Notes: generated by a model not told the origin, from the sequence alone. A stretch of DNA of 64,000 nucleotides from an uncultured Myxococcales bacterium (GCA_903842345.1 CAIMLR010000047.1:310001-374000), one strand, 5' to 3'. Positions 35,666 to 44,973 are shown, counted from the stretch's first letter. Translations and numbers: made by a program.

Positions 35666-35820
35666 TGGAACAGGTCCAGCGCGGTACTTGCCAGGCCAAC
35701 GGTCGACATGCCCGCGGCGCATCCCGGCACCCGGCCTCCTGCCAAGACGTTTGCTCCCGGCGACTCCGACGTGGAGTTTCAAGGCAGATGCGCACTTCCC
35801 ACTCACCGCGAGGCCAAACC

Positions 35821-36642
35821 ATGCACCAGCCCTACTACCGCGCGCCCACGTCGATGCGCTTCCTGGACCAGCCCACGCCGGACGCACCAAAGCGCGGCAA
35901 GGCCAAGAAGCGCCGCGCCACTCGACAGGTCGCGCCGTTCCCGCTGACGGTGTTGGCCGAACTGTTGGGCTGCCACGCCGCCACGCCATACGGTGCGGCG
36001 AAGAAGTTCCGTCTGGCTGTTTGGGTGCGTTCGCGTGTGCGCGAGCAGTTGACGGTCGGCGCCGGCTACGCGGTTGGCGTGGAGATGGAGCGTGCGGTCC
36101 GGTTCCGTCGCGCCGAGCTCGAGCGCCATGCGCGCTTCGTCCTGGCGCTACGCGCCGACCATCAGGGAAAGCCACTGGACGGCGTAGCGCTCGCGACTGC
36201 TTTGGAAATGCCTTCCTGGCGGAGCGGCCCCGACTTCAAGGTGGTCTGGCTGACGTACGTCGGCGCGCTCGCGGAAGAGTTGGTGGGCATGTGCCGCCTC
36301 GGCAACCTGGAGGACTTGCCGCGGCGTAAAGCCGAAGCCTACCTCGACCAGACGGTGGCGCCGCGCGTGCGGTCGCTCAGGCGAGTGGACCCGGACGCAG
36401 AGTCGCCGCTACCCAACAGGTTTGGTGGCCTCCGGCGTACCTGGAGAATCGTGAACGGCTTGACGTCCGCGAACCCCGAAGTCGTGACGGCGACGCTGCG
36501 AAGCTGGGAAGTCGAGCGACTGAACTGGCTGGATGCGCCGGATCCCAGCGGATGGGAAGAATGGGGCGACGAGGCAGATCGCCCGCGCACCCAACCCAGC
36601 GACGCCATCGACGGCGCCTGCGCTACTGAGAGACGACGTTGA
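35821..36642 (+). CDS. Unknown basic island protein
   Basis: 273 residues, not recognised. The N-terminal 40 residues are strongly basic (PKRGKAKKRRATRQ), followed by a helical region with FPLTVLAELLGCHAATPYGAAKKFRLAVW, a length and pattern compatible with a helix-turn-helix, and a hydrophilic C-terminal tail. The ATG at 35821 was chosen because the composition becomes protein-like from there. A DNA-binding role is a guess. It precedes the ParB-like gene. Confidence 0.5.
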   Translation: MHQPYYRAPTSMRFLDQPTPDAPKRGKAKKRRATRQVAPFPLTVLAELLGCHAATPYGAAKKFRLAVWVRSRVREQLTVGAGYAVGVEMERAVRFRRAELERHARFVLALRADHQGKPLDGVALATALEMPSWRSGPDFKVVWLTYVGALAEELVGMCRLGNLEDLPRRKAEAYLDQTVAPRVRSLRRVDPDAESPLPNRFGGLRRTWRIVNGLTSANPEVVTATLRSWEVERLNWLDAPDPSGWEEWGDEADRPRTQPSDAIDGACATERRR

Positions 36643-36695
36643 CCGCAGCGCCGGTAGCGGCGTAGCCTGCGCTCCGAACCGCCGGAGGTCAGGTC

Positions 36696-37421
36696 GTGAT
36701 TCGCCAATTGCCCATCGAACCCGTGCCTCTCGGCGCGATTATTGACACCGGTGGTGGGCTCGAACCCTTCTACCGAGTTCTCGGCGACTTGGGTCCGCTC
36801 AAGCAATCCATCCGCAAATACGGGTTGATGGTGCCCCCCACCGTCTGGAAATTGGATGGCGACGCCTCGCACGGTGCCGGCGCGCAGTACGCCATCATCG
36901 ACGGAGCGCGCCGAATCGCAGCGCTGCGGGAACTGAGAGCGGAAGCTGACGACCTATTGCAGTCACCGGCAACTGTGGCCTGCAGCGTGTGCGCAGCAGA
37001 CCTTGCGACAGCAAAAATCCTCAGTATTCACGCGCACGAGGAGCGCAAGCGGGCCAAGAAGGCACGCCCCGGCCACGTGGCCGAAGTGGTGCAGCGTTTG
37101 CTGGAAGAAGGAAAAAAGCAGCGGGAGATCGAGAAGTTGCTTCATATTTCTCAAGCGACGGTCTCGACGCTCAAGACGCTGTCGGACTGGTTGACCTCCG
37201 ACGCGATGCACGCGCTGCAATCTGGCGACATCACCATGAACGACGGACTGCGCCTTGTCGCGATCAGCAAAGAGCGACGCATCGCCAGCCCGGCCAACAA
37301 GATGTGCAGTAACCAAGAGATTGAACTGTTCCAGAACAAGCAGCTCGCCGCAGTCGTGGCGCACAATCGCAGCCGCACGTGGAAAAGCTCGCGCGAGAAC
37401 GGGAGAAAAGCGCGCGCCTAG
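36696..37421 (+). CDS. ParB-like nuclease-domain/partition protein
   Basis: 241 residues. The N-terminal ParB/Srx domain is visible: IRQLPIEPVPLGAI, LGPLKQSIRKYGLMVPPTVWKLD, and the box IIDGARRIAALREL, which corresponds to the GERRxxA motif of ParB. A helix-turn-helix follows (QREIEKLLHISQATVSTLKTLSDW). No ParA ATPase gene was recognised next to it. Solo ParB-like proteins in mobile elements act in maintenance or transcription control. The GTG start follows GGAGG. The 16-bp palindromes on this island are the right size to be its binding sites, which is an inference. Confidence 0.75.
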   Translation: MIRQLPIEPVPLGAIIDTGGGLEPFYRVLGDLGPLKQSIRKYGLMVPPTVWKLDGDASHGAGAQYAIIDGARRIAALRELRAEADDLLQSPATVACSVCAADLATAKILSIHAHEERKRAKKARPGHVAEVVQRLLEEGKKQREIEKLLHISQATVSTLKTLSDWLTSDAMHALQSGDITMNDGLRLVAISKERRIASPANKMCSNQEIELFQNKQLAAVVAHNRSRTWKSSRENGRKARA

Positions 37422-37515
37422 TTCAAGTCAAGGCGTTAGGAGCAGAGCTGCCCCAGCGCGCGACATCAGCACATGCAGGCGCACGTCGTCGCTGACGTGG
37501 TTGAGCGAGGCCGGG

Positions 37516-37653
37516 ATGCTTGTCGACGCCGCCCGGGAGCACGACGAGCTCGTGCTGCTGGTGGCGCGGAACGCGACCCGGACTTGGCAGACGGCGCGGG
37601 CCAAGGGCGTGGCGGGAAGGCCGCCGAAGGACCTTGGAGACCACGCGAAATGA
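37516..37653 (+). pseudogene. Possible remnant repeating the ParB-like C-terminal tail
   Basis: A 45-codon open frame whose sequence (ELVLLVARNATRTWQTARAK) resembles the end of the upstream ParB-like protein (QLAAVVAHNRSRTWKSSREN). This points to a second, decayed copy of that gene or to an exchanged 3' end. No ribosome binding site is evident. Confidence 0.4.
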
Positions 37654-37658
37654 CGTGG

Positions 37659-39074
37659 TTACCGTCGATAGCTCAGCCATTCCTGGTAGGGCGGTTGCAT
37701 CTGGAGGCGATTGGCGATTGCGGCATCCGGGACCCCTATCGCTTGCAGTAGCGCAGAATGCAGCGTCAGGCCAAAGTGCCCTGTCACTCTCACGATTTCC
37801 CGAAACGGGGGGACGGGCGACGTCGGGTCGCGGTGAATGAGCGCGTTTCGTGCGTCCACCATCTCGTCCACCACGCCTTGCCACTTACCGAATGCATCGC
37901 GAAGCGCCGGCGGCATGCCGCGCATGAGGTCTCGAGTCCGACGGCGCAACGACACCTGATTGCCGAACTCGACGCGCTTCTTGAGCGAGGTGCGTAAGCC
38001 GTCGACCCGCGTGAGGCCGTTTACCTGCCCTACGAGCCCTGATTGAACTTGGGCATAGTCGGCGTCGGGCACGAAGGTCTGCGGATGCGTGCTCGATCGA
38101 TGAAATGCCTCGAGCGCCTGAGCGACGATGCCGAGTTTTGCCTCCCAACTTAGGTCCCTGTCCCACGTGTCCACGAGGAGCTTTGCCGCCACCCGCAGCG
38201 AATCACGACGTCCCAGCCAGACCGCGAGGACGTTGGACAGGTCGGTCGGGTACGAACCGGCCGTGAGATCGTAAAAAAAGTCGCCGAAAGACTGCCGAGT
38301 TGCGGCATCCGACCGGACTGAGCCGACCAACGACGCTTCAAAATCGTGGTGGGCGTGACGGGGCTCCTGCAGATCGGGCGCGTGCTGTGACGCCAGTGCA
38401 GCTACGACGTCCGACCGGGTTCCAGTCAACAGGCTCCACAGCAGGGCGAGGTCGGTCCAGAACTGTTTGGCATCAACGAGACTGACCTGCGACGGGAACT
38501 CGACGATGACGTCAACCTGCGGCTTTACCGTTAGGTGGTTGCCAAGTCCGCCGAAGGATTGCTCCACGGGGGCGTACACAAAAACGTCGACACGGGTGCC
38601 CCCGTGTTCCGCGGACGCAAGGTGCCGGGACGTCTGAAAGTGATAGGTGAGGCGGGCGTTGCTTCCGCCCGGAGTCGTCGTCTTGTTTGATTCCCAGAGC
38701 TTGGATGGCACGAGGCGCTGCAGATTTGTGAACCGCAGAACTAGTCGGCGGAGTAGCGCGCTCGGACTCACGTGGTCGTCGAACAGGACCGCATCACACA
38801 CGATCGATTGACCGCGAAAGCCCGGCTCCGCGAATGTGTCAGCTCGGACGACGACGCAACCGATCAACGTGAGTTCGCCCTCGCGCGTCAGGCCGTGAAC
38901 GGACTCGGCCTTTTCAGGTCCGCCGTGTATCAAGACGTCAAATGTGTCCAGCACCGGCCAGTTCCCGGCCTTCAACCGCAAACGGCCCTGCGTGCGGCGC
39001 TCAGGCGTCCCGGGCAGGTAGAAAGTTCCGTCGAACGAGTGTTCCTCTGTCCAATCAATGAATTGTCCGGGCAT
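37659..39074 (-). CDS. ApeA-like HEPN-domain defence protein
   Basis: 471 residues. The N-terminal half resembles the ApeA N-terminal domain (for example FDGTFYLPG near the start, then VHGLTREGELTLIGCVV). The C-terminal HEPN domain carries the RNase motif R-N-x3-H as RNALIH (R409 to H414), with flanking helices. ApeA proteins are single-gene abortive-infection defences that act as RNases when triggered by phage. The ATG at 39074 lies 9 bases after AAGGAG; an ATG at 39083 is too close to it. It shares a minus-strand operon with the upstream gene at 39132. Confidence 0.7.
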   Translation of the reverse strand: MPGQFIDWTEEHSFDGTFYLPGTPERRTQGRLRLKAGNWPVLDTFDVLIHGGPEKAESVHGLTREGELTLIGCVVVRADTFAEPGFRGQSIVCDAVLFDDHVSPSALLRRLVLRFTNLQRLVPSKLWESNKTTTPGGSNARLTYHFQTSRHLASAEHGGTRVDVFVYAPVEQSFGGLGNHLTVKPQVDVIVEFPSQVSLVDAKQFWTDLALLWSLLTGTRSDVVAALASQHAPDLQEPRHAHHDFEASLVGSVRSDAATRQSFGDFFYDLTAGSYPTDLSNVLAVWLGRRDSLRVAAKLLVDTWDRDLSWEAKLGIVAQALEAFHRSSTHPQTFVPDADYAQVQSGLVGQVNGLTRVDGLRTSLKKRVEFGNQVSLRRRTRDLMRGMPPALRDAFGKWQGVVDEMVDARNALIHRDPTSPVPPFREIVRVTGHFGLTLHSALLQAIGVPDAAIANRLQMQPPYQEWLSYRR

Positions 39075-39131
39075 CGGGTGCATCTCCTTGGCAGCACTGC
39101 TGGCCTCTGCGCGTGTGAATCCGTTGTCGCG

Positions 39132-39890
39132 TCACTGTCCGAGCATGAACAGCCGGCCTTCCAGCTGACGGGAACCGAAGCCGGCGAACCACGCGGTCGC
39201 GAAACCGGGGTCTTCTCGGCCAAGGCGAAGGACTTCGTGGACGACCGCGGAGGCGTTCAGCATCGATGCGCTCCACGCCCTTGGCAGTCCCGCACAGCCG
39301 GAGTAGCGCGGCGTGTATCGTTCACCGCCGAGTGTCGACGTTTGCCGGAGTCGCAGACGGAGACCACGGAGCGTCCGCCCCTGAGCGATTTCCTCTGCCA
39401 GGACCCGTTCGGTAAACCACGCCGACACCCGGCTGTCGTACATGATGAAGCGCCCGTCGTCGAACGCGACTGCATAGACCTTGGTCCATCCCGCGTTCAT
39501 GCGCGTCATGCCGTCCGGGTTCTCGTTCGCCAGACAGCGTAGATTGGCACGGACGGTGGAAACGAGCAGTCCATCACGGGCGAGCTCGTTGACCCTGTCT
39601 TTGTTGCCGCTGATCGCTCCACGGTCATACCAGACGCCACCCCAGTCCATTACGACGCGGACCGCATCTAACGTCCGCTGCTCATCATTCGTATCCAATC
39701 CCGCGTGGAGTTCCTGCGCCGCGGTCGTCAAGAGCAGGTCGGCCTGCGCCTGAGTTCTGCCGGTAGCCAGCGTCGCGGGCACCCAGGTCGGTGCCTCACG
39801 CAACCGAAACGGCCACCTATAGCCGGGATCAGGAAGCGCCGCCAACGCTTCAGTCGCGCGGCGCGCCAGTGTCTGCAGATCGGGATCCAT
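39132..39890 (-). CDS. Unknown protein upstream of the ApeA-like gene, possibly OGG-fold
   Basis: 252 residues, not firmly recognised. The phrase MNAGWTKVYAV...FIMYDSRVSAWF recalls the 8-oxoguanine-glycosylase-like (OGG-fold) proteins, in which a W-x-K segment and a DSRV segment recur, but I cannot confirm it. The ATG at 39890 follows GGAGG. Only 57 bases separate its end from the ApeA-like start, so the two probably act together or share control. Confidence 0.5.
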   Translation of the reverse strand: MDPDLQTLARRATEALAALPDPGYRWPFRLREAPTWVPATLATGRTQAQADLLLTTAAQELHAGLDTNDEQRTLDAVRVVMDWGGVWYDRGAISGNKDRVNELARDGLLVSTVRANLRCLANENPDGMTRMNAGWTKVYAVAFDDGRFIMYDSRVSAWFTERVLAEEIAQGRTLRGLRLRLRQTSTLGGERYTPRYSGCAGLPRAWSASMLNASAVVHEVLRLGREDPGFATAWFAGFGSRQLEGRLFMLGQ

Positions 39891-40344
39891 CAGGCCCTCC
39901 GGGAGGCAAACGTTTTACTCCAGGTGCGTCGGCTTGAACATGGTCCAGAAAAAGGACGCGGAGGGCTTGGAGACCCGGATTTCCGACCCCGTGTAACGCC
40001 AGCACTTCGTGTTCGCCACCGTCGAGAAGAAGGGGCAACGACCGCACCTCGTTCATTTGGTCGCGGCCGTAGGCGAGTAGCCCTGCACGAGTCCCAGAGT
40101 CCCGTCGAGGTTACTTCGTGCGCCGACTCCGCATGTTGGGCCGAGCGACAACTTCGACCAAATCCAAGCAAATACGGCAATGTTCAGCTACAGAAAGCCC
40201 AACAACAACTTGTGACGCCCTGCCGCGCTTCGTGTTGGATGTTCGATTATCAGCGCTGATAAACTCATATCGCAGCTTCAGACCCACTGGCGCAACACCG
40301 GCACACCGGGTACAAACCAGGCGCTCGCTCAGGACGGTGCCCGC
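39891..40344. promoter_or_regulatory. Divergent control region before the helicase/RM operon
   Basis: 454 bases between a minus-strand operon and the large plus-strand operon. No gene is supported. It contains palindrome copy 3 at 40247, 83 bases before the helicase ATG. Confidence 0.5.
40247..40262. promoter_or_regulatory. Island palindrome, copy 3 (TTATCAGCGCTGATAA)
   Basis: A perfect 16-bp palindrome, identical to copy 2, in the intergenic region 83 bases before the start of the helicase/RM operon. This is a normal operator position. Confidence 0.85.
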
Positions 40345-43300
40345 ATGAAACTCGTCAGCAACTCCGGTACCAACCGCGTCGTCGACGAACTGCGCGGCGC
40401 GCTCGTGAAGACTTCCACGCTCGACGTCGCGTCGCCCGACTTCTCACTGTTCGCGTTCGAGGAGCTGAGGGATGTCCTGCGCGGCCTGTCGGCGTGCCGC
40501 CTGGTCTTGCCCGCCGCCGCGCTGGCCGAGTTGCGCCTGCTCGGTGGTGTCGAAGACCGGCAGTTCCGCAACCGCCTCGGCGCGCGCTTCTTGGCCCGCC
40601 AGTGCGCGGTGTGGCTGCAGGACACCGTACAGGTCCGGAAGGCGCACGGGCCGCTGCCCCAGGCCGCGCTTGTGGCAGGGCACGCCGATGTCGCGCGCCA
40701 CAAGGCATTAGCCGGCAACTGCCCGCTAACGACGGATGGCCTCGGCGTCACGCCCGGCAACCAGTTCAGCCTCATCCAGGCGTCCGAGAACGACGTGGAG
40801 TGGCAGGCGTACGCGGCCTGGTTCGCGGGCCTGTGGAACGCGCTGCCCGCGTCGCAGGACGCCAAGAACGAGCTGCTGGCGCGCCTGGACGAGCTCATCC
40901 AGCCGAAGCCGCCATCAGTCATCTACTTCGCGATGCTGCTGCACATGTTCCGCAACTTCGGCGGCGAGCTCGACGAGGACCGCGTCATCCGCGCTGCCAC
41001 CGGCATCCGCAACACGGTCACGTGGAAGAAGCTGTTCAAGTTCCAGCGCGACGGCGTGATCGGCGCCATCGACAAGCTGGAGCGGTTCGGCGGCTGCATC
41101 ATCGCGGACAGTGTGGGCCTGGGTAAGACGTTCGAGGCGCTGGCCATCATCAAGTACTACGAGCTGCGCAACGACCGTGTCCTGGTGCTGTGCCCGAAGC
41201 GGCTGCGCGACAACTGGACCCTGTACAAGGCCAACGACCGCCGCAACGTGCTCGCGCCCGACCGGCTGCACTACGACGTGCTCAACCACACCGACCTGTC
41301 GCGCGACGGCGGCATGTCCGGCGACATCGACCTGTCGTACGTGAACTGGGGCAACTACGACCTGGTCGTCATCGACGAGTCGCACAACTTCCGCAACAAG
41401 GCCGCGCTCAAGGACCGCGACACGCGCTACGACCGGCTCATGAAGCACGTCATCCGCGCCGGCGTGAAGACGCGCGTGCTGATGCTGTCGGCGACGCCGG
41501 TCAACAACCGCCTGTCCGACCTGCGCAACCAGATTGCCTTTGTGACGGAAGGCGACGACGCGGCGCTGACCGAGCACGGCATCCCGAGCATCGCGACGAC
41601 CATCCGGCTGGCACAGGCGCAGTTCAACCGCTGGTCGGCCTTGTCGGAGGCGGAGCGTCGCCCTGCACGCCTGTTGGAGATGCTGGGCTTCGACTACTTC
41701 AAGCTGCTGGACCTGCTCACGATCGCCCGGTCGCGCAAGCATGTGGTGAAGTACTACGGCACGAGCGAGACCGGCAAGTTCCCGGAGCGCCTGCCGCCCA
41801 TGAACCTGCGCTGCGACGTGGACCTCGGCGGTTCTTTCCCGCCCATCGCCGAGATCAACGACGAGATCCGCCACCTGAACCTGAGCGCCTACGCGCCGCT
41901 GCGCTACGTCCTGCCGCACAAGCAGGCCGCGTACGACGCGAAGTACAGCACCAAGGTGCGCGGCGGCGCCGGCTTCTTCCGCCAGTCCGACCGCGAGGAG
42001 AGCCTCATCCACCTGCTACGCGTGAACATGCTGAAGCGCATGGAGAGCTCGGTCACTTCGTTCGGCCAGACCGTCGCCCGGCAGCTTGCCGACGTTGAGA
42101 TGCTGCTGGGCAAGCTGACCGAGCAGGCGAGCGAGATGGAAGAGCTGGCGATTGACGACGTCGACATCGACGACCCGCTCTACGAGACGCTCCTGGCAGG
42201 GCGCAAAATCAAGGTGCTGCTGCAGGATGTCGACCAGATCCGCTGGCGGCAGGACCTGCTGGAGGACCACAACCGGCTCGCGACGCTCCACTCGGTGGCG
42301 CAGCACGTGTCAGTGGCGCGCGACCTGAAGCTGGCGAAGCTGCGCGAGGTGATTGCGCAGAAGTGCGCCGAGCCCATCAACGCGGGCAACAAGAAGGTCA
42401 TCGTCTTCACCGCCTTTGCCGACACCGCCGCGTACCTGTACCGCGAGCTGCACAGCTGGGCTCAGCACGGGCTCGGCCTTCACAGCGCGCTGGTGACGGG
42501 CGCGAGCGGCATCAAGACGACGCTCAAGACGGTGCGCCTCGACCTGGGCAGCATCCTGACGGCGTTCTCGCCCCGGTCCAAGGAGCGCGGCGCCGAGTTC
42601 GCCGAAGAGGGCCAGATCGACCTGCTCATCGCGACCGACTGCATCAGCGAAGGCCAGAACCTGCAGGACTGCGACTACCTCATCAACTACGACATCCACT
42701 GGAACCCGGTGCGCATCATCCAGCGCTTCGGCCGCATCGACCGTATCGGCTCGCCCAACCAGCAGATCCAGCTCGTCAACTTCTGGCCCAACCTGGAGCT
42801 GGACGAGTACATCGGCCTGGAGCAGCGTGTCAGCGGGCGCATGGTGCTGTTGGACATTTCCGCGACCGGTGAAGAGAACGTCATCGAGCATCACGCCGGC
42901 AACCAGATGAACGACCTGGAGTACCGGCGCAAGCAGCTGGAACGCCTGCAGACCGCCGTCATCGACATGGAAGACCTGTCGAGCGGCATCTCCATCACCG
43001 ACCTGACCTTGAGCGACTTCCGCGTCGAGCTGGCCGACTTCATGCGCGCGCACACCGGCGTGCTGGAGCGCCTGCACCCGGGCGCGTTCGCCGTGACGAG
43101 CGTGCGCGAGATGGGCGACCTGGCCGTGCCGCCGGGCGTCATCTTCTGCCTGGAAGCCGTCGACGAGACGCTGACGCAGCTTGCCGAGCCGGGCTACCCG
43201 CTGGCTCCGCACTACCTGGTGCATGTGGGCGAGGACGGCGCGGTGCTGCTGCCGTACACGCAGGCGAAGCAGGCGCTGGACCGGCTGCGGCGCGCGGCGG

Positions 43301-43548
43301 TGGGCAAGGACCTGCCCGACGCGATGGCGGTCGCGCGGTTCGACAAGCTGACGAAGGGCGGCGCCGACATGACGCAGGTGCAGGCGCTGCTGTCGAAGGC
43401 GGTCGCGAGCATTCTGGGCAAGCGCGAGGAGCGCGCGGTCGCGAGCCTGTTCTCGCCCGGCGGGACGTACGCGCAGAAGGGCGAGTTTCAGGGGAGCAAC
43501 GCGTTCGAGGTGGTGGCCTCGCTAATCGTCCTATCGGACGCGCAGTGA
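40345..43548 (+). CDS. SNF2-family helicase with PLD-like N-terminal region
   Basis: 1067 residues. The first 170 residues resemble a degenerate phospholipase-D-like nuclease domain (SPDFSLFAFEELRDVL, then GNCPLTTDGLGVTPGNQFSLI) often fused to such helicases. The SNF2/superfamily 2 core follows: DSVGLGKT (from D255), VVIDESHNFRN (D344), LSATPVNNRLSDL, ATDCISEGQNLQDCDYLINYDIHWNPVRIIQRFGRIDRIG. It heads a long operon that includes DUF4391, a type III methyltransferase and Res, an arrangement I recognise from helicase-linked type III-like defence loci. It probably translocates on or remodels invading DNA. It is different from the chromosomal SWIM-SNF2 gene. Confidence 0.85.
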   Translation: MKLVSNSGTNRVVDELRGALVKTSTLDVASPDFSLFAFEELRDVLRGLSACRLVLPAAALAELRLLGGVEDRQFRNRLGARFLARQCAVWLQDTVQVRKAHGPLPQAALVAGHADVARHKALAGNCPLTTDGLGVTPGNQFSLIQASENDVEWQAYAAWFAGLWNALPASQDAKNELLARLDELIQPKPPSVIYFAMLLHMFRNFGGELDEDRVIRAATGIRNTVTWKKLFKFQRDGVIGAIDKLERFGGCIIADSVGLGKTFEALAIIKYYELRNDRVLVLCPKRLRDNWTLYKANDRRNVLAPDRLHYDVLNHTDLSRDGGMSGDIDLSYVNWGNYDLVVIDESHNFRNKAALKDRDTRYDRLMKHVIRAGVKTRVLMLSATPVNNRLSDLRNQIAFVTEGDDAALTEHGIPSIATTIRLAQAQFNRWSALSEAERRPARLLEMLGFDYFKLLDLLTIARSRKHVVKYYGTSETGKFPERLPPMNLRCDVDLGGSFPPIAEINDEIRHLNLSAYAPLRYVLPHKQAAYDAKYSTKVRGGAGFFRQSDREESLIHLLRVNMLKRMESSVTSFGQTVARQLADVEMLLGKLTEQASEMEELAIDDVDIDDPLYETLLAGRKIKVLLQDVDQIRWRQDLLEDHNRLATLHSVAQHVSVARDLKLAKLREVIAQKCAEPINAGNKKVIVFTAFADTAAYLYRELHSWAQHGLGLHSALVTGASGIKTTLKTVRLDLGSILTAFSPRSKERGAEFAEEGQIDLLIATDCISEGQNLQDCDYLINYDIHWNPVRIIQRFGRIDRIGSPNQQIQLVNFWPNLELDEYIGLEQRVSGRMVLLDISATGEENVIEHHAGNQMNDLEYRRKQLERLQTAVIDMEDLSSGISITDLTLSDFRVELADFMRAHTGVLERLHPGAFAVTSVREMGDLAVPPGVIFCLEAVDETLTQLAEPGYPLAPHYLVHVGEDGAVLLPYTQAKQALDRLRRAAVGKDLPDAMAVARFDKLTKGGADMTQVQALLSKAVASILGKREERAVASLFSPGGTYAQKGEFQGSNAFEVVASLIVLSDAQ

Positions 43549-43591
43549 TGCAGCCGTGATCGTGGGGCGCACCAGCCCGAAGGAAACGACC

Positions 43592-44221
43592 GTGAAAGAA
43601 AATGACATCGAGTTTGCCAGCGCATCGGATCCATTTGCCGCCGTTCTCGGCGAAGAGGCTCCAGAACGACCTTTGCCTGCAGACCGATGGAGGGCCCGCT
43701 TCGAAGCGGCGGCGCTCCACGAGGCGAGCCACTTGATCGTGATCTGGTACTACTCGAGGCGTCGCGCAATGCATCCCCCGTTCAGTGGCGTGACGCTCCG
43801 GGATGACAAGGGCACACCAAACGGTTGTGTGAGCTGGGTTGATGCCGAAGTCGCCGGTGGCGAAGAGGCCATCTCGGCGATGATCTTGGCTGGTCTCTAC
43901 GGGCAGAAACAGCTGTGGGGTTCGGCACTCACGATGGCTGACTGGATTGGACACGTCTCGGCGAGTGCCAGCGACATCGCGTTCTCGCACGATTACAAGG
44001 TGCTCATTACCAGGTTTGGCAAGCGGAGCGCCCAGTTCCAGACCGCTTCCTTGCCCTTGCTGCAGGCTGTGCCGCAGACGTTCTGGGCGGTCGCAAGTGA
44101 ACTCGCGGACCTCATTTTCGCCGGACAGGGGATTTCTGCGGCGAAAGCTGCAGAGCTCTTGTCACGGCACTTCCCTCCTACGACCTCCAGCGCGAAGGCT
44201 CCTGCCCGATCCAAATCATGA
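43592..44221 (+). CDS. Stand-alone M41/FtsH-like zinc metallopeptidase domain
   Basis: 209 residues. ALHEASHLIVIWYY contains the zinc-binding HExxH motif (H43-E44-x2-H47) in the context of M41 peptidases (HEAGHA in FtsH). GGEEAISAMILAGLYGQKQLWG resembles the family's (G)GRAAE-x3-FG segment, and ASASDIAFSHDYKVLITRFG resembles the SxGAxxDLxxAT region. The AAA ATPase and membrane parts of FtsH are missing. The GTG at 43592 follows GAAGGAAA, and the stop overlaps the DUF4391 start (ATGA). It could be a protease effector or activator within this defence-like operon, but its substrate is unknown. Confidence 0.65.
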   Translation: MKENDIEFASASDPFAAVLGEEAPERPLPADRWRARFEAAALHEASHLIVIWYYSRRRAMHPPFSGVTLRDDKGTPNGCVSWVDAEVAGGEEAISAMILAGLYGQKQLWGSALTMADWIGHVSASASDIAFSHDYKVLITRFGKRSAQFQTASLPLLQAVPQTFWAVASELADLIFAGQGISAAKAAELLSRHFPPTTSSAKAPARSKS

Positions 44222-44973
44222 TTTCCCTTACGGTTGCCACGTTCCAGCTGCCCCCTGCCGCCTTGGTCCACCAGCGCGTCCCAAAGAAGCTCCTGCTTGA
44301 GCACGGCGCCCCCACCGCAGCCGACAAGCGCCTGCTGCAGGACGGCGTCGAAGAAGTGCAGTGGCTCGCCGCGCTCAAGCCCTCTACCATCGGCGTGCCC
44401 GCCTACCGCGACGACGTGCGCGAGTACTTGGAGATCGCAGTCATCTCCGTCGAGCTGCGCGCCGACGCCAAAGCCGCGCGCCTCACTGAGCTCATCCACC
44501 GCGCCATCCCCTACCCGCTGATCCTGTTGACGGCGCAGGCCGGCGCGACCACGCTGTCCTTCGCGCACAAGCGCTGGTCGCAGGTGGAGAACCGAGCGGT
44601 GGTGCTCGATGGCGCCGTCGTCGCCGCTGTGCTGGCGGTCGCGGAGCCGACGCCGCAGGACCTGGCGTTCGAAGCCTCGCTCGCTCTGGGTGCGCAATCA
44701 GCCGCCGACCTGCACGCGCTCTACCGGGGCTGGGTCGATCGCGCCGAGGCGCGTGCTGCTGCCGCTTTGACGGGCACCTTCGCGCTCGCCAGCACGCCGG
44801 AGGCCGCACACGCGCGCCGTGAGGCGCTGCAAGAACACGCGCGTCTGCAGAGGGAAATCCGCGACCTACGAGCTCAAGCGGGAAGGGAGAAGCAAATCCG
44901 CGCGCGGGTGGAGATCAACCTTCGCATCCGCGTAGCTGCGCAGCTCTTGTCGAAACTGGCCGAGCGGCTGTAG
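44218..44973 (+). CDS. DUF4391-family protein
   Basis: 251 residues. The N-terminal VTFQLP-type start, the segment EVQWLAALKPSTIGVP, a EIAVISVELR strand and PYPLILLTAQAGATTLSFAHKRWSQ match the DUF4391 family as I know it, which is typically encoded between an SNF2-like helicase and a type III methyltransferase. The C-terminal 60 residues form an Arg/Glu-rich helix, probably a coiled coil. The role is unknown; by context it is a subunit of the helicase-RM complex. Confidence 0.65.
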   Translation: MISLTVATFQLPPAALVHQRVPKKLLLEHGAPTAADKRLLQDGVEEVQWLAALKPSTIGVPAYRDDVREYLEIAVISVELRADAKAARLTELIHRAIPYPLILLTAQAGATTLSFAHKRWSQVENRAVVLDGAVVAAVLAVAEPTPQDLAFEASLALGAQSAADLHALYRGWVDRAEARAAAALTGTFALASTPEAAHARREALQEHARLQREIRDLRAQAGREKQIRARVEINLRIRVAAQLLSKLAERL

